From positions 846,001-910,000 of the forward strand of contig OY829649.1 in assembly GCA_963691815.1 (NCBI GenBank): a stretch of DNA of 64,000 nucleotides. Reading direction: 5' to 3'. Source of the stretch: Echiichthys vipera (lineage: Eukaryota; Chordata; Actinopteri; Perciformes; Trachinidae). The notes beneath the pieces were generated by a model that saw only the letters and a program-made list of their open reading frames with translations, made no database searches and had not been told where the DNA came from. Below are positions 45,362-58,239 of the stretch, piece after piece. The translations under genes and the position numbers were made by a program. How positions within the stretch are numbered: the stretch's first letter is position 1; each line of letters begins with the position of its first letter.

Positions 45362-45720
45362 CTTCACCTGGAACAGCCCAGTTCTTTTGTTCTCTCTGGG
45401 TCCAACCTTGGAGCATTATTGAAGGACCTGGCTGATGTAGAGAGGCTTCTTAAGGACATCGACCTGCTCTCTGGCCTGGCCCGCCTGCTGCCCAAATGGG
45501 CCTGTAGTGGTCAAACTCCAGCCTCCCCCACAAACATGACATGGCCCCTTAACACCACCACCTGGGGTCCTAACACCACTGACATCCCTAGAGAAGAGGG
45601 AGAGAAAGTAGGAGCAGGCAGAGGGAAAGGGAAGGAGGAAGCTGAGAACCCTCACTCTCAGTTTTCAGCATTTGTACAACTGTGGGCTGGACTGCAGCCA
45701 ATTCTGTGTGGGCACAACAG
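45362..45720 (+). CDS. abca2: abca2 exon D
   Basis: 119 codons plus two bases. LGALLKDLADVERLLKDIDL and SGLARLLPKWACSGQTP match ABCA2 (human LLGDLLDAQKVLQDVDVLSA). A low-complexity insert rich in Thr, Asn, Gly and Glu follows, then the invariant FSAFVQLWAGLQPILCG. Sequons are NMT and two NTT. The acceptor is CATCCCACTAG (45351-45361) and the donor AACAG|GTGGGT (45721), phase 2; the Arg codon AG|G is completed by the next exon. The 1,116-bp intron that follows has no recognised repeat. Confidence 0.95.
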
Positions 45721-46836
45721 GTGGGTGAGACAAAATAAATTATGATATCCAAAGCATTTGTTTTCTGGAAACTACGACAAGGAAAGCACTTGTGGTCGAA
45801 GCCGCCCTCACCAGGTGGATTAATAATGCCTGATTACCCAGCTCTGCGGTTTGAAGTTTCTGTTTAAAGATATCCACATTCATAAGCAGAGAAAATCAAA
45901 ACTGCTTCACCAAAGGTTTTTGCAACAGCTGAGAGACCTTAGGGGCTGAATTGGTTCATTGGTTCAAGCATGTTAAGCAAATACTATAGGCTGGTGTAAT
46001 AGACTTGATAGCAGAGCATTATAAAAGCTTGCAATAGACTTGCTGTGTCGATAAGAGAGAGTAATGGCTGCACATCAGCTATATCTTGAGCTTTTTAAAA
46101 GACATATTTGTTCATGTACCCCACATGGGGTCTAAAGTTTAGTTCTTCAAAGTCAAAGATGACATCAAAGTTTCTTCTCTTTTGGTTCATTCCTAGAAAA
46201 TTTTCTCTCAAATTCCAGTTTCACCCTGGTTGAGCTGTAAAACGTTTTGTCACATCATGGCATTGATATCTACATCCAAACAGAGTATCAATTGTTCCAG
46301 TTGATAAAGAGATATGTCAAATGTGTGCTTTTTTGGGGGGAGTTTAGATAACTTTGTGGCTTGTTTACAACCTGGCTGACTGCTTATGTTTCTTGTTCGA
46401 CAAACTTTGTTGCCACATTTTTGCAGTAACCTTGGTTATGACAACTGATGAAGTGATTGCAAAACTATATTCATCTCGGATTGTCATCTAACTAGACTGT
46501 GGTGTATGCACTGCATTTATGTGTCAGTCTTTAAACAATGCTAGGTGCTTACTTTATTTTGTGTTTGTATCATATTTGCATTTGATATTAAACATGAATT
46601 AAGCAACTTGTAAGAAGAATTCCGTATCAGATAATATAATCATTATGATGATGTACATGGTGTAAAACCTGTTTACTGAGAACAGTGACATATGAGACTG
46701 GTAAACGTGTTGCTAGAGGAAAATATTTTCTTTTTAATTATTTAACAACCTGTAACAGATATGAAGTACAGATTCAATTCCCATACATTGTGACTTGGCA
46801 GTGGAGTTAGCCAGTAACATGTGGCTCTTGTTGCAG

Positions 46837-46996
46837 GATCATTGAGCCAGAGGCTTTGAAGCAAGGGAATATGAGTTCTCTGGGATTCACCAACAAAGAA
46901 CAGAGGAATCTCGGCCTACTTGTTCACCTGATGACTAAAAATCCCAAGATCCTCTACTCCCCGATGGGATCCCAGGTGGATAAAGTGATTCAGAAG
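46837..46996 (+). CDS. abca2: abca2 exon E (GC donor)
   Basis: One base completing Arg, then 53 codons: IIEPEALKQG, NMSSLGFTNKEQRNLGLL and VHLMTKNPKILYSPMGSQVD then KVIQK, nearly identical to human ABCA2. The acceptor is GTTGCAG (46830-46836). The exon ends CAGAAG at 46996, followed by GCAAGTAGAC. The next exon supplies GCAAATGAG (ANE), so the join must be AAG|GCA with a GC donor. Using the GT at 47001 would give a frameshift and a stop. One sequon, NMS. Confidence 0.95.
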
Positions 46997-47002
46997 GCAA
47001 GT
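46997..47002 (+). promoter_or_regulatory. abca2: GC-type 5' splice site of abca2 intron E-F
   Basis: AAG|GCAAGT, the same six intron bases as at 34076. The intron is 16,360 bp and ends TTTTTTTAG at 63356. Confidence 0.88.
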
Positions 47003-47410
47003 AGACAGCACTGCCTTTGGTGTATGTGTTTGTGCAGAGCTGTTCACATTATCTGCACTGACAATACATGCTGACTAATTCTAAAACTATGTTTAATGCT
47101 GCAAAAGTTTTGTTTTTTTCCCTCTTTGGAAAAGGGAAACAAGCTCTATAGTCCAGAGAGATTTGTTTCAAAACACATTATACATGTTGTAAAATGACTG
47201 CTGTCAACATGTGAAAAGACTTTAATTCTTCAATACTGTATTATGGAGTTGGAGCATTGAACAGTTTGTCTCATTTTTTGGGTTTAGGATCTTTTGGGTG
47301 GGGCCTGAAATCATGGTTTAATGACACACTGGAGCCATAGAGAAAGCCCCACACACGCCACTCTCCATTGACTTTGTATTGCGTGAGGGCGACTCCTTGT
47401 CAATTCTGTC

Positions 47411-48262
47411 TACACAGAAGCAACAGTAACTATGATAATATCTATAGTAAGATGAATATGACTTATAATTTATGGCAGTTGATATACCAGAGTGTTATAA
47501 ATATTATAAACAACTACAGCTAAGGTTATGTAATAGAGTAGTAGAAATAACAGCTGTGATACAATAAGAGATACGACTGACAATGTTTTTATGGCTAGAA
47601 GTAATTTTTTTAAACTAATGATAGTAAATATGAATAATAGTAATAACAGCAGCAGGAAGCCCAAAGCAGGACATCGGCAGCAGGCGCCACCACGATGAGC
47701 AGAGACCTGTGAGACGACAAAGCACAAACAACTCCGGGAAGAAGTTGAATTAGTAACATGCATTGATGAGACATGAATGATACAGATGGAGAGGATAGAA
47801 GCTCAGAGTATCAGGAACAGTATTATTCCCAGGCAGACTAGATGTATAGCAGCATAACTAAGGGCTAGTAAGCCCTAGCTATAAGCTTTATCAAAGAGGA
47901 AAGTTTTAAGTTTACTTTCAAATATGGGGACGGTGCATCCCAAACAACATTGAGGAGCTTGGCAGCTGAAGGCTCTGCTTCCCATTCTACTTTTGAAGAC
48001 TTTAGGAACAACAAGTAGCCCTGCATTCTGAGAGCACAGCAATCTAGTCGGGGAATACGGTACTGTGAGCTCTTTAAGATACGGTTAGAGTCTAACCAAC
48101 AAGAGCTTTGTAGGTAAGAAGAAGTATTTTAAATTCAATTACATGTTCTAGTCAGCACACTAGCTACATCATTTTGGATCAATTGGAGACTCTTAACAGA
48201 CTTATTGGAGTAGCCTGATAATGAGCAGTTGCAAAAGTCCAGCCTAGAAGTAACAAATTAAT
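47411..48262 (-). pseudogene. L2-like LINE 3' end
   Basis: Minus-strand family 3' UTR (GAAGCAACAGTAACTATGAT, ATGCATTGATGAGACATGAA) followed by degraded C-terminal RT to about 48260 (compare 30200-30680). No open frame of note. Confidence 0.72.
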
Positions 48263-48519
48263 ATTATATAGATATACATACATATATAATATACAAACAA
48301 TATTTTGCAGGTGAAAAAATGCAGTCTTTGTCGTCTTTGTCAGGAAACAAAGGACCTATCCTGATAAAGAAAAACAAATCCCACATCAAAACAATACCGT
48401 AACATCAAAACATAAAATCTCTAGTGATACAACTTTGCGTGGCTCTAGATGTCTACCTGTCAGTTGTGATAGACAAAGTATCAGCCCTCCGAAGAACCTT
48501 AAGCACATGAGCTCTTACC
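48263..48519. other. Degraded LINE remainder and AT-rich sequence
   Basis: Traces of L2 RT (GCAGTCTTTGTCG, CAAAGGACCTATCCTGAT) up to about 48365. No gene. Confidence 0.4.
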
Positions 48520-48890
48520 TCCTGGTAGAGTTTTGAGACCACCACCTCACCGAAGTGCTGTCGTGATAGGATGCGGTATCTTGGCTCCAGCGTGTTCATC
48601 AACTGCCCTTATTTTCAACACCGGAAAATGGCCTCAAATCTTTTCCAATAAAATAACCAATTGCCCTGTTTTGGGGGGGAGGAGATGCAAAGTCTCTCAT
48701 CAGGGTGGTTTGCCCATTTGGCAAGTTTCGCTCAGGAGGGGGCATAACGTTACTTTGCTTCTCACTGTGGTGGCAGCTAATATGCTGATGCATGTTGCTT
48801 GTGTGGGATGGAGGGTAGGTGAGAGGGGTTGTGTTGCGTATATTTATGTAAGTGACCAAGGATGCGTGTGTGACATCAGCCTGTAGGGTC
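48520..48890 (+). repeat. Unclassified repeat R3
   Basis: CTTACCTCCTGGTAGAGTTT, GTCGTGATAGGATGC, GGTTTGCCCATT and CTTCTCACTGTGGTGGCAGC recur in reverse complement at 60690-60930. The frame at 48533-48886 is probably fortuitous. Confidence 0.6.
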
Positions 48891-49019
48891 GCCTGGACCA
48901 GCTACCCAGTCAGTGTCTCAGTCTGCAGAGTGTCGGCGCGATATCACAGCATATTGGAGACGTCCTTGATTGGGCCCCAGCCAGAGTCAAAAACCAACAG
49001 GTGTCTTTAAAGGAACGGA

Positions 49020-49615
49020 GGGGGAGGATATCAACTGTTAGTCGATATTGGCATGTAGTTGTGCTCAGGTCTCGACTCTAATCATCTCTGGGAAATGTCA
49101 TGCAGTTTGGACAATTTATGCTAAAGTCAGAGCGACTTCCTGTTTATGGCGGGTGGAACAAAAAGGCTGCCATACCATTATCCAACATACACAAAACATG
49201 CATCATGTATTATGAATCATCAAGTGTAGAACCCACAACGCACATTTCATGTAAATTGGTTATTTGTCATTTTTCCTGTTGCCAGTAGGGGGCGCTATGC
49301 TTATGACTAAATACTGAGATGCAAATGGACTGTAATGAATCATGAGAAATTTGGGGCAATTTATGTTGAAGTCACAACCACTTCCTGTTTCAGGGCAAAG
49401 GATGGTCGCCACGACAACAGAATTTGATGAAAAGCCAAAAGGTACATGATCTGAAAAATGAAATTGGCATGTAGTTGTCCTCAGGCCTTGACTCTTACAA
49501 TCTCTGGGAAATGTAGTGCAGTTTGGGCAATTCATGCTAAAGTTAGAGTGACTTCCTGTTTATGGCAGGTGGTACAAAATGCCTGCCATGCCAATACCCA
49601 ACATGCATTGTGTTA
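49020..49615. repeat. Tandem direct repeats (R4)
   Basis: TTGGCATGTAGTTGT plus CTCAGG, CTCTGGGAAATGT, GCAGTTTGG and CAATT at about 49048 and again at about 49467, with an intermediate degenerate unit near 49340. A further copy is at 55380-55460. Each unit contains GACTTCCTGTTTATGGC or similar. Confidence 0.65.
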
Positions 49616-49621
49616 CCCTAT

Positions 49622-52600
49622 TCAATTTTAATTCAATTCAATTCAATTTTATTTAAAGTGCCAAATCATAACAAAAGTTATCTCGGGACACTTTACAGAG
49701 TAGGTAAAGACCACACTCTTTGACTTATTTATGATTTACATAGACCCAACAATTCCCAAGTAGAGTACGGTGGCAACGAAAACCTTCCCTATTACAAGCA
49801 GGAACATTGGAAAGACCCAGCTCTGTGGAGTACGGCCATCTGTCTTGACCGGTTGGGGAGGAAGAAAGGGAGAGAGAAAGAGAGAAAAGACTGGCAGATG
49901 GACAGAGAGAGAGAAGGACAGACACGAAGACAGAGAGACAGACACACTTCCAGAGATGCAAGCAACCAAAGAGTAACAGTAACTATAATAATATCGATAG
50001 TAATGTGAATATGACTTATACGTTATGGCTGTTAATATAGCAGAATAGTAGAAACAAGCACAGCTAAGGTGATAGAATGTGACAATGATAATAATTATTG
50101 TGGCAAACATGATCAATGATAAGTAGTGGCAATAGCAGCTACGATACAGCAAGACATACCACTGATGGTGGTTTTATGGCTACAAATTTTATAGTTTATT
50201 AGAGTGGTCATAGTATATATGACTAATAGTTATAGTAGTAGCAGGAAGCATCATGCAGGACCACGGCAACAGGCACCACCACGATCAGCAGAGACCTGCG
50301 AGACGACAATGCACAAACAACTCCGGGTTGAATTAGTAACATGCACTGATGAGACATGAATGATTCAAACAGAGGGGAGAGAAGCTCAGAGTATAATGAA
50401 CAGAATTATCCCCCGGCAGACTAGGCCTATAGCAGCATCATTAAACAGAACAAAATCAGCTTAAAAATAACAACATTGTTAAGGGATTGTACGCCCTGGC
50501 TGAAAGATTTATCAAAAAGGAAAGTTTTAAGTTTACTCTATATGGGGTCAGTGTCTGCCTCCCAAATAACACTTGGGAGTTGGTTCCACAGGAGAGGAGC
50601 TTTGTAGCTGAAGGCTCTGCCTCCCATTCTACTTTTGGAGACGACAAGAAGCCCTGCATTCCCCAGATACCTTACTGTGGTGCAGGAAGACGACATAACA
50701 TCATCCAGAGTAACAATATCTTTAGCTATTGAGTTTCAGAGGCTTTCGGGGCCAGCTTAATGCAGTTCCTTTATTGCCAATTAGATGCTACAGTCTCTCT
50801 AGCAGGATGCGATGTTCAATAGTGTCGAAGGCTGCACTAAGATCTAGTAAAACAAGAACAGAAACAAGTCCTTTGTCTGAAGCTATTAGAAGGTCGTTAG
50901 TCATTTTTACTAGTGCTGTCTCAGTGCTATGATTCGCTCTAAATCCTGACTGGCAGTCCTTAAATAACTCATTATTATGTAAAAAGTCACACAGCTGATT
51001 GGCGACTAATTTCTCGAGGATCTTAGAGAGAAAGGGAAGGTTAGATATAGGTCTATAGATGGCTAGTATATCTGGATAAGAAGAGGTTTAATTACAGTTA
51101 CTTTAAAAGACTGTGGTGCATTACCTGTTGATAAAGACATAATAATCATATCTAATACAGGAGTGCTTATTAAAGGTAACACTTCTTTAAGTAACCTAGT
51201 TGGAATAGAGTCTAGGAGACAAGTAGAGGGCTTTGATGTGGAAATAGTAGAGGTTAATTTGTTAAGGTCAACTGTAGAAAAGCAGTCCAAGAATATATCA
51301 GGTCGTACAGTTGTTTCTAAGGTTCCTGGGTTTTAAGAAAAATTTGTGCCAAGCTAGTTGATTTTGTCCCTAATAGTTAGAATTTTGTCATTAAAGAAGG
51401 TCATGAAGTCGTTACTACAAAGGTTTAGAGGAATACATGGCTCAATAGAGCTGTGGCTCTCTTTCAGCCTGGCTACAGTGCTGAAAAGAAATCTAGGATT
51501 GTTCTTATTCTCCTCTACTAAAGATGAGTAATAGGCTGGCATTACGTAGGGCCTTCCTATATATTCTTAGACTTTCTTGCCAAACTAAGCGAGAATCCTC
51601 CAATTTAGTGAAGCGCCATTTACTTTCCAATTTTTGCGATATTTGTTTTAATTCACGGGTTTGTATGTTATACCACGGAGCTAACTTCCTCTGTTTCATT
51701 ATCTTCTTTATTAAAGGAGCAACAGAGTCGAGTGTTGTGTGTAGTGAGCCTGCAACACTGTCAACAAGGTGATCAATTTCAGAGGGACTAACGTTAGTAC
51801 AGGAATCTGGCATATTAGGATAAGGCATTAAATTAAATGCAGATGTAATCGATTCCTTAAATTTAATAACAACACTATCAGGTAAGCATCTAGTGTAGAA
51901 ACTTTTGCCCAGAGGTGAGTAGTCCTGTAATATGAATTCAAAAAGTTATTAAATAATGGTCTGATAAAATAGGATTCTGTGGAATGAATATTAAGTCATT
52001 GATTTCCACACCATAAGCCAAAACAAGGTCGAGGGTGTGATTAAAACAGTTAGTAGGTTTATGTATACTCTGACTAAAACCAATTGAATCTAATAGAGAG
52101 ATAAACTCAATACTAAGGCTATTATTATCAACGTCCACATGAATATTAAAATCTCCTACAATGATTACTTTTTAAGATTTAAGGACTAAATTTGACAGAA
52201 ACTCTGAGACCAGGAGCACGGTACACTATAACAAGTATAATTGGCTGCACAGTTTTCCAGGTTGAATGTGAAAGACAAAGAACAAGACTTTCAAATGAAT
52301 TATAATTTAGTTTAGTTTTACGGTTGATGAATAGGTCTGAGTCATCAATAGCTGCAATGCCTCCTCCTCGGCCACTGCCCCGAGGAATATGAGTGGGAGG
52401 AGTGGATTCATTTAGGCTAACATATTCTTCAGGACACAGCCCGGTTTCAGTCAGACAGAGTAAATCAATATGATTATCTGATATCAGATCATTTACAAAT
52501 ACAGCTTTAGGTGAAAGAGATCTGATGTTTAAAAGTCCACATTTTATTTTATGATTTTGTTTTGTTGCATTATCGCAGATTTTGTGTTGATTTGTATCAA

Positions 52601-53220
52601 GAATTTCTGTGTAGCTTCTCTTCTGTTCATTTTTGATTTAATTATTGTAGATGATTGTGAGGCACACAGCGTTTAGGATACTGAGCTGGAAAATTCTCCA
52701 CAGGGAGCGCAGAGAGGTGTGTAAGACTGCCACTCTGCTTCCTGGGCATCTGTGATAAGGGCAGCGCAGAGAGGTGTATTAAACTGCGACTCTGCTTCCT
52801 GATCCCAACACTGGGTTGTCATGGTTTTAGACCGCTAACAACGGCGTCCAGGTTCTTAGATATGAGAGCAGCACCATCCAAAGTAGGATGAATACCATCT
52901 CTCCTAATAAGACTGCCAATTATCTACAAAGACCACATTACTTAACGGGCACCATCCAGACAGCCAGTGACGGAATAATGACATGCGGCTATACATGTCA
53001 TCACAAGTCAAGTTGGGCAGGGAACCAGAGAAAATTACAGAATCCGACATAGTTTTTGCATGTGCACAAACCAACTCCACATTAATTTTAGTGACCTCTG
53101 ATTGACGTAATCGGGTGTCATTACCGCCGACGTGAATAACAATCTTACCATATTTACGTTTATACTTAGCCAGCAGTTTCAAATAGGACTCAATGTCCCA
53201 CTCTGGCCCCTGGGACACAT
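49622..53220 (-). pseudogene. L2-like LINE, long minus-strand copy
   Basis: 3' tail at the left edge (AATTCAATTCAATTTTATTT). Going right on the minus strand: 3' UTR, C-terminal RT fragment (VEWEAEPSATKLLSCGTNSQ, 50600), a deletion, RT start (STSKPSTCLLDSIPTRLLKE, about 51230), the endonuclease-RT linker (RKLAPWYNIQTRELKQISQK), endonuclease (LDSIGFSQSIHKPTNCFNHT, DLVLAYGVEINDLIF at about 52010; LLCLTETGLCPEEYVSLNES near 52440) and ORF1 (52904-53218). The order is that of a full LINE, but with stops and deletions. It is inside the abca2 E-F intron, antisense to the gene. Confidence 0.85.
52840..53218 (-). pseudogene. L2-like LINE ORF1 fragment, SGNH-hydrolase-like
   Basis: KYGKIVIHVGGNDTRLRQSE (block III, GxND) then SDSVIFSGSLPNL and PLSNVVFVDNWQS. 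A frameshift follows, after which the other frame reads RRDGIHPTLDGAALISKNLD, carrying the Asp-His pair of block V. Unlike the ORF1 at 5527, the catalytic Asp-His is kept here. Block I is not present. Confidence 0.75.
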
Positions 53221-53223
53221 TTC

Positions 53224-53283
53224 AGCATGCGTTTTAGCTCCTAGAGGACACTTAGCATGCGTTTTGGCTCCTAGAGGACACTT
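53224..53283. repeat. 30-bp tandem duplication
   Basis: Two copies of AGCATGCGTTTTAGCTCCTA plus GAGGACACTT (53224-53253 and 53254-53283), one base apart. On the minus strand they encode repeated CPLGAKTHA. Confidence 0.9.
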
Positions 53284-54203
53284 AAGCACCCCCCCTGCTG
53301 AGAAGTACAGGGATAAGCAAAACTGGCTTTCACTGTTGATGTTGCATAGCTGTAGAAAGGTGCTGATAGCTGCTATGCAAAAAAACATTGCTATGTTGTT
53401 ACATAGTCATAAATATCGACATGACAGCTACACATGGAGATAATATGGACAATACGTCTGCACTGCTCCATCGTTGCTTTTTGTAGACAAAACAAAGCAA
53501 CAACAAAAAAGTTTTCGCTTCTATGGATGTAGTGGGATCTCAGACCCCACACACAGTCACACACACTGTAGTGAGAGTCATTACCTCCTTATCTGGCCTG
53601 TTTAGTTACAACAGCAGATGTATTTAGGTTTCGTAGTGAAATTAGGACGTCTTGCTTAGACAATTTATAATTTCATAACCAGCTCTACTTTGTCCATCGT
53701 GGCACTTTCAATGCGCACCGGGCGTCCGACAAAAGTGCAGATCCAAACAGCACGCAGCGTTGCTCACTGCCAGTTCAAGGACATTACAACAGGAGACAAA
53801 GAAATCAAAGTGATTTGATTGGTGACGCTCGCTCACGTCGTGTGCTGTTAGGACACTGAGTTAAGGATTCTCCGTAAATAAACAGCTGCCGCTGTCATCC
53901 ATCTGTCAGCTTGGTCCACTTTGCCGGCTGCAGACACAAATGAACAAGTGCACTGCTGGACTTCTTTAAGACCGTTTTCAAATATTTCAAACATAATCTT
54001 ACGGTTTTGTCAGGCTGTAGCATGGGCAAACAATGGAGATATATTACATTACTCCCGTATATCCATTTGTATGCACGCAGATCCCACGTGAAGCCGTTGT
54101 TTTAATTAAAAAAGAGAGAATGCGCTTATCCCTTTACAGGATGAAAAGGTGCTGGACAAAAACAGAATTATAGTTTGTCTCAACTTCTTCTTCTTCTTCT
54201 TCC

Positions 54204-54246
<43 letters not shown>

Positions 54247-55119
54247 TCTTACCAAAGCTCATAAAATAATTTGGGTTACACATAAATTGACAGGGTCGGT
54301 CGGAGGTCCGTAACCAAACAAAATTGTTTTTTAGGCTATCACTTGTCAGTGTGGACAAGTCAGAATTTTACAGTTTTCACTGCTACAATGTTGCATTTGT
54401 GCCTGCTGGTAATGCAATCACATACAAGCCTACTGTACTGGGCTATTTTCATCATCATTATGTTTTTTTATTTTTATTAGATAGCCCTGAATGCCCAGGT
54501 CTAACAACGTGCCTGTCTCCCTCTCTCACCCAAGTAAGCGAGCGGTACCAAGGAGAGTGGGGTTTAGATAGGAGCTGACATTAGCTGACATCGATGTACA
54601 TTGGAAAAAAAAATTAGATTATCACAGGCAGTTTAGTGATGTGCCAGCAACAACAACAAGATGCTAAAAACACAACCTAGCGAGCTAGCTGCTAGCGGCC
54701 AGGTATTGTCAAATAACGACTGTGGCACAGCCAGATTTTACAAACACAACAACACCAAACCTAATCGTTTCTAAAAATCAATCCTCACGTTAACTTGACA
54801 GCTCCAAAATAGAAAATCAGAAAATACATTATTGCTCACCCGTTCCTCAGTCGGTAACTGTAATCTGTATTGCACTGCATGAAGTCCATGCTCAACTTTC
54901 AAAGCCATAAAGATCCAAACTGTTCAACGCTTGTTCCTCTCTTAGTCTCTTAACTGAGCAAGTTATGCGCATGATTGACCTACTGTTGTTAAACGATGAC
55001 CAAATCAGCAGAATAGGTTGCGTCAATGATGGAAACAAAACAAACAGCCTCTTCATTGTAGCGCCGTGACACGAAAGAGCTGACACTTGCTGAGCTGCAG
55101 TGTTAACAAGCTTTTTATT
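53284..55119. other. Non-coding intronic sequence
   Basis: No gene seen. Fragments such as GACAGGGTCGGTCGGAGG and GCGAGCTAGCTGCTAGCGGC look like old DNA-transposon material. It contains the ATT microsatellite. Confidence 0.35.
54184..54246. repeat. (TTC)n(ATT)n microsatellite
   Basis: Six TTC units, then about fourteen ATT units. Confidence 0.95.
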
Positions 55120-55459
55120 AATGAAGTTGGTTTGATTGATTAATACTCACTGTAGCGTTTATTATAGTGGTTATATATACAGTGATATTCTTGCTATGCC
55201 TCAGGAAAAAAACGCATAATAACGGCCCACGGGAAACTTTAAGTACTGAGTCTAATTGACAGAAATCCGTTGTGGCGACTGAGAAGTTTAATCCCTGAAA
55301 TTTCATGTAAATCTGATACATTTTGTCATATAAGTCTGATTTCCTTTTGCCAGTAGATGGCGCAGTGTCTGTTAGACGATATTGGCATGTAGTTGTCCTC
55401 AGGCCTCGACTCTTACAATCTTTGGGAAATGTGGTGCAGTTTGGGCAATTCATGCTACA

Positions 55460-57362
55460 ACTGACTTTATTCACTCGCACGAAATACCCGTGGATATAGC
55501 TAGGCGCCCCAGCATAACCTGGATTACCATCCCAGCAGGGAGGGGCCGGAGGCGGCGCCGGGATCGAAAACAGAAGACTAAGGAAGCGGCCACACAAACT
55601 GCCACTTTGGAGTATCTTCCTTACAAACGCGAGATCACTGGCGAACAAAATGGACGAACTAAGACTACAGGTTGCAAATAACAACATTGTGAAGGATTGC
55701 TGCATGCTGCTCATTACAGAGTCTTGGCTTAATCCTTCCATTCCGGATACCGCTATTGAGCTAGCAGGTCGCACAACAATCTGGCACGACAGGACTAGAG
55801 ACTCCGGTAAGAGCCGCGAAGGTGGGCTTTGCATTTATGTTAACAACTGCTGGTGCACTGACACAAGGACAATGAACAGGCACTGCTCGCCAGATCTGGA
55901 TTATGTAAGTGCAGGCCCTTTTATCTGCCCTGTGAGATCAATGTTGTGATACTGACAGCTGTGTACATTCCTCGGGATGCTAATGCTAACGTGGCACTCG
56001 GACATTTATATGACACTATCCGCAGCCAACAGAGTTCGTTTCATGAGGCTATTCACATCATTGCTGGGGACTTTAATCATGTGGATTTAAAGACTGTACT
56101 CCCCAAACTCCATCAGCATGTTAAATGTGCTACCAGGGAAGACAACACACTAGACAGATGTATTCCAACATTAAACAAGACTTCAGGGCTAAACCACTTC
56201 CTCACCTCGGTCAGTCAGACCACATGACCCTGCATTTAATACCAGCATACACCCCTCGCAGGAAAAGTGCTTCTACCACAACCAGAACTGTTAAAGCATG
56301 GCCTGAATGTGCTTCTGAACAGCTTCAGGACTGTTTTGAGTCAACAGACTGGGACATCTTTAAACACCAAGATCTGGAGCAGTACGCAACATCGTCTTGG
56401 ACTACATAAAATACTGCACAGACAATGTAACTGTGGAAAAGCACATCCGGGTCTACCCAAACAGGAAGCCGTGGATGACAAAAGAAGTGCAGTGCCTGCT
56501 CAGGGAGAGAAACATCGCTTTCAGGGCTGGTGATGCAGCGCTATACAGCACTGCCAGATCCAAACTAAAGAGAGGCATCAGGGAGGCCAAGACTGACTAC
56601 AAGAGGAAGATTGAGGACTGCTTCGAAAGCAACAACTCCAGGCAGGTGTGGCAGGGGGTTCAGTACGTCACCAACTAACACCTCGGCTAATGCCAGTGAC
56701 ATCTCACTGGCAGAGGAGCTGAACCACTTCTTCGCCCACTTTGAGAAAACCTCACAGGACACAGCAACACCATATCTTTCAGCCCACAGCAGTCACCTTC
56801 TCACAGTGAAGGAGCACGAGGTGCGACGCACGCTGAGGGTGGTGAAGCCGAGGAAAGCGCCAAGGCCGGACGGCCTCTCGGGACAGGTGCTCCAGGACTG
56901 TGCAGACCAGCTTGCTGGGGTTTTTACCACCATCTTTAACCAGTCACTGTCCCGGGGCACCGTCCTTCCCTGTCTCAAGTCCTCAACCATCATTCCAATC
57001 CCAAAAAAGACTTCCAGCCTTAATGACTACCGTCCAGTAGCACTTACCCCAGTCATCATGAGGTGCTTTGAGAAACTGGTCAATACACACATCATCTCAA
57101 ATCTCCCATCCAGGTTTGACCCTCACCAGTTTGCCTACAGAACCAACAGGTGCACAGAGGATGCTATCTCCACAGCCCTCCATGCTGCTTTGTCCCACCT
57201 GGAGCGGCAGGGGAGCTATGCGCGGCTCCTATTTGTGGACTTCAGCTCAGCATTTAACACTATACTCCCAAACAGACTAATGATCAAACTTTTAGAACTG
57301 GGAATATCCAACTCTGTCTGCCTTTGGATTAAGGACTTCCTGTCAGACCCCAAATACACTGA
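55460..57362 (+). pseudogene. Rex1/Babar-like LINE, truncated in RT
   Basis: Endonuclease: KMDELRLQVANNNIVKDCCM, LLITESWLNPSIPDT (catalytic E of TESW), REGGLCIYVNNCWCTDTR, a frameshift near 55905, VYIPRDANANVALGHLYD, IIAGDFNHVDLKTVLPKLHQ and LGQSDHMTLHL (catalytic SDH). A linker follows with PNRKPWMTKEVQCLLRERN. RT: RTLRVVKPRKAPRPDGLSGQ, IPIPKKTSSLNDYRPVALTP, QFAYRTNRCTEDAISTALHA and LLFVDFSSAFNTILPNRL. It stops at 57362, before the FADD box, where an unrelated repeat begins. A fourth copy of this LINE group. Confidence 0.85.
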
Positions 57363-57790
57363 AAGACAGGCTGGCAGGTAGGCAAGCAGGCTGGCAGGCA
57401 GGTCAAGAGGGAGAATGGCAACAGGAACAACAAAACACTAGTAACAGTCACAGGTCGACAGGGAAACAGAGGCAAAAAACACAAGGAAAAGTCCAAAATA
57501 GGTCCACGGAGGAGTGAGAGGAAAAACATTGACACATGGATGAAGCCAGCCCTGCTACACGCTACCGCTCCTGCTGCTGAGACATCTAGAGTATCTAGAA
57601 AAATGATCCGGCCCCGAAAGAGACTCAGGGTCGGCTTAATATACAGGGAGGCAGGTGATTAGTGCCAATGAGAAACACCTGGATCAAACTGCCGGAAAAC
57701 CAGTTCACAACAGGGAAACACAGAAAGGGGACCACATACAGGAAAACACAGACAGAGGGAGACAAAAACACAGAGACTAAAAAGGAGAGG
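57363..57790 (-). repeat. Unclassified repeat, LTR-like
   Basis: GGCTGGCAGGTAGGCAAGCA repeats at the start, then AGACTCAGGGTCGGCTTAAT and ATACAGGGAGGCAGGTGATT. On the minus strand ATATTAAGCCGACC looks promoter-like. Possibly an LTR of unknown family. Confidence 0.3.
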
Positions 57791-58239
57791 AGGGCTGCCC
57801 TGATGTAATCATGATAGTGATCTTCTTAAAATTTGAATCCACTGACTAAAATTTCCAAAGAAATTGCCAAAATACCATCTGAAGAATATAGTAATATAAG
57901 CTTGACTTCCCTGTAGTAAGCACTATCTTGAATATAACTGTAACTATTGTATTCAATATTTTATTAATATATTTATTAGCCTATATTGAGTTTTTTGTAT
58001 AGGCTACTTGAAGTTATAATTGTAACTAGACCTGCAAGCAGATATCAACAGGGTCCAAGCCCCCGTGCAATTCTGACCTGGTGACCCGCAGAGGCGATGC
58101 AATTCGGACCTGCAGGTCCATGGGCATGACACAAGTAGCAGCTTGAATGCAGCACAGATTGCAGTTTGAAAAAGAAAATTAGGTATTTGAATTAGTAGAT
58201 ATTGCATTTGTTCACATAATGCATGCGTTACTCAATTTT

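Noticed and set aside
46997..47003. GT donor at 47001 as an alternative to the GC donor of exon E
   Set aside because: Joining there to 63357 gives a shifted frame that stops within three codons.
48533..48886. 117-residue frame that looks like a possible small gene
   Set aside because: It lies wholly in repeat R3, whose inverted copy at 60690 does not keep the frame.
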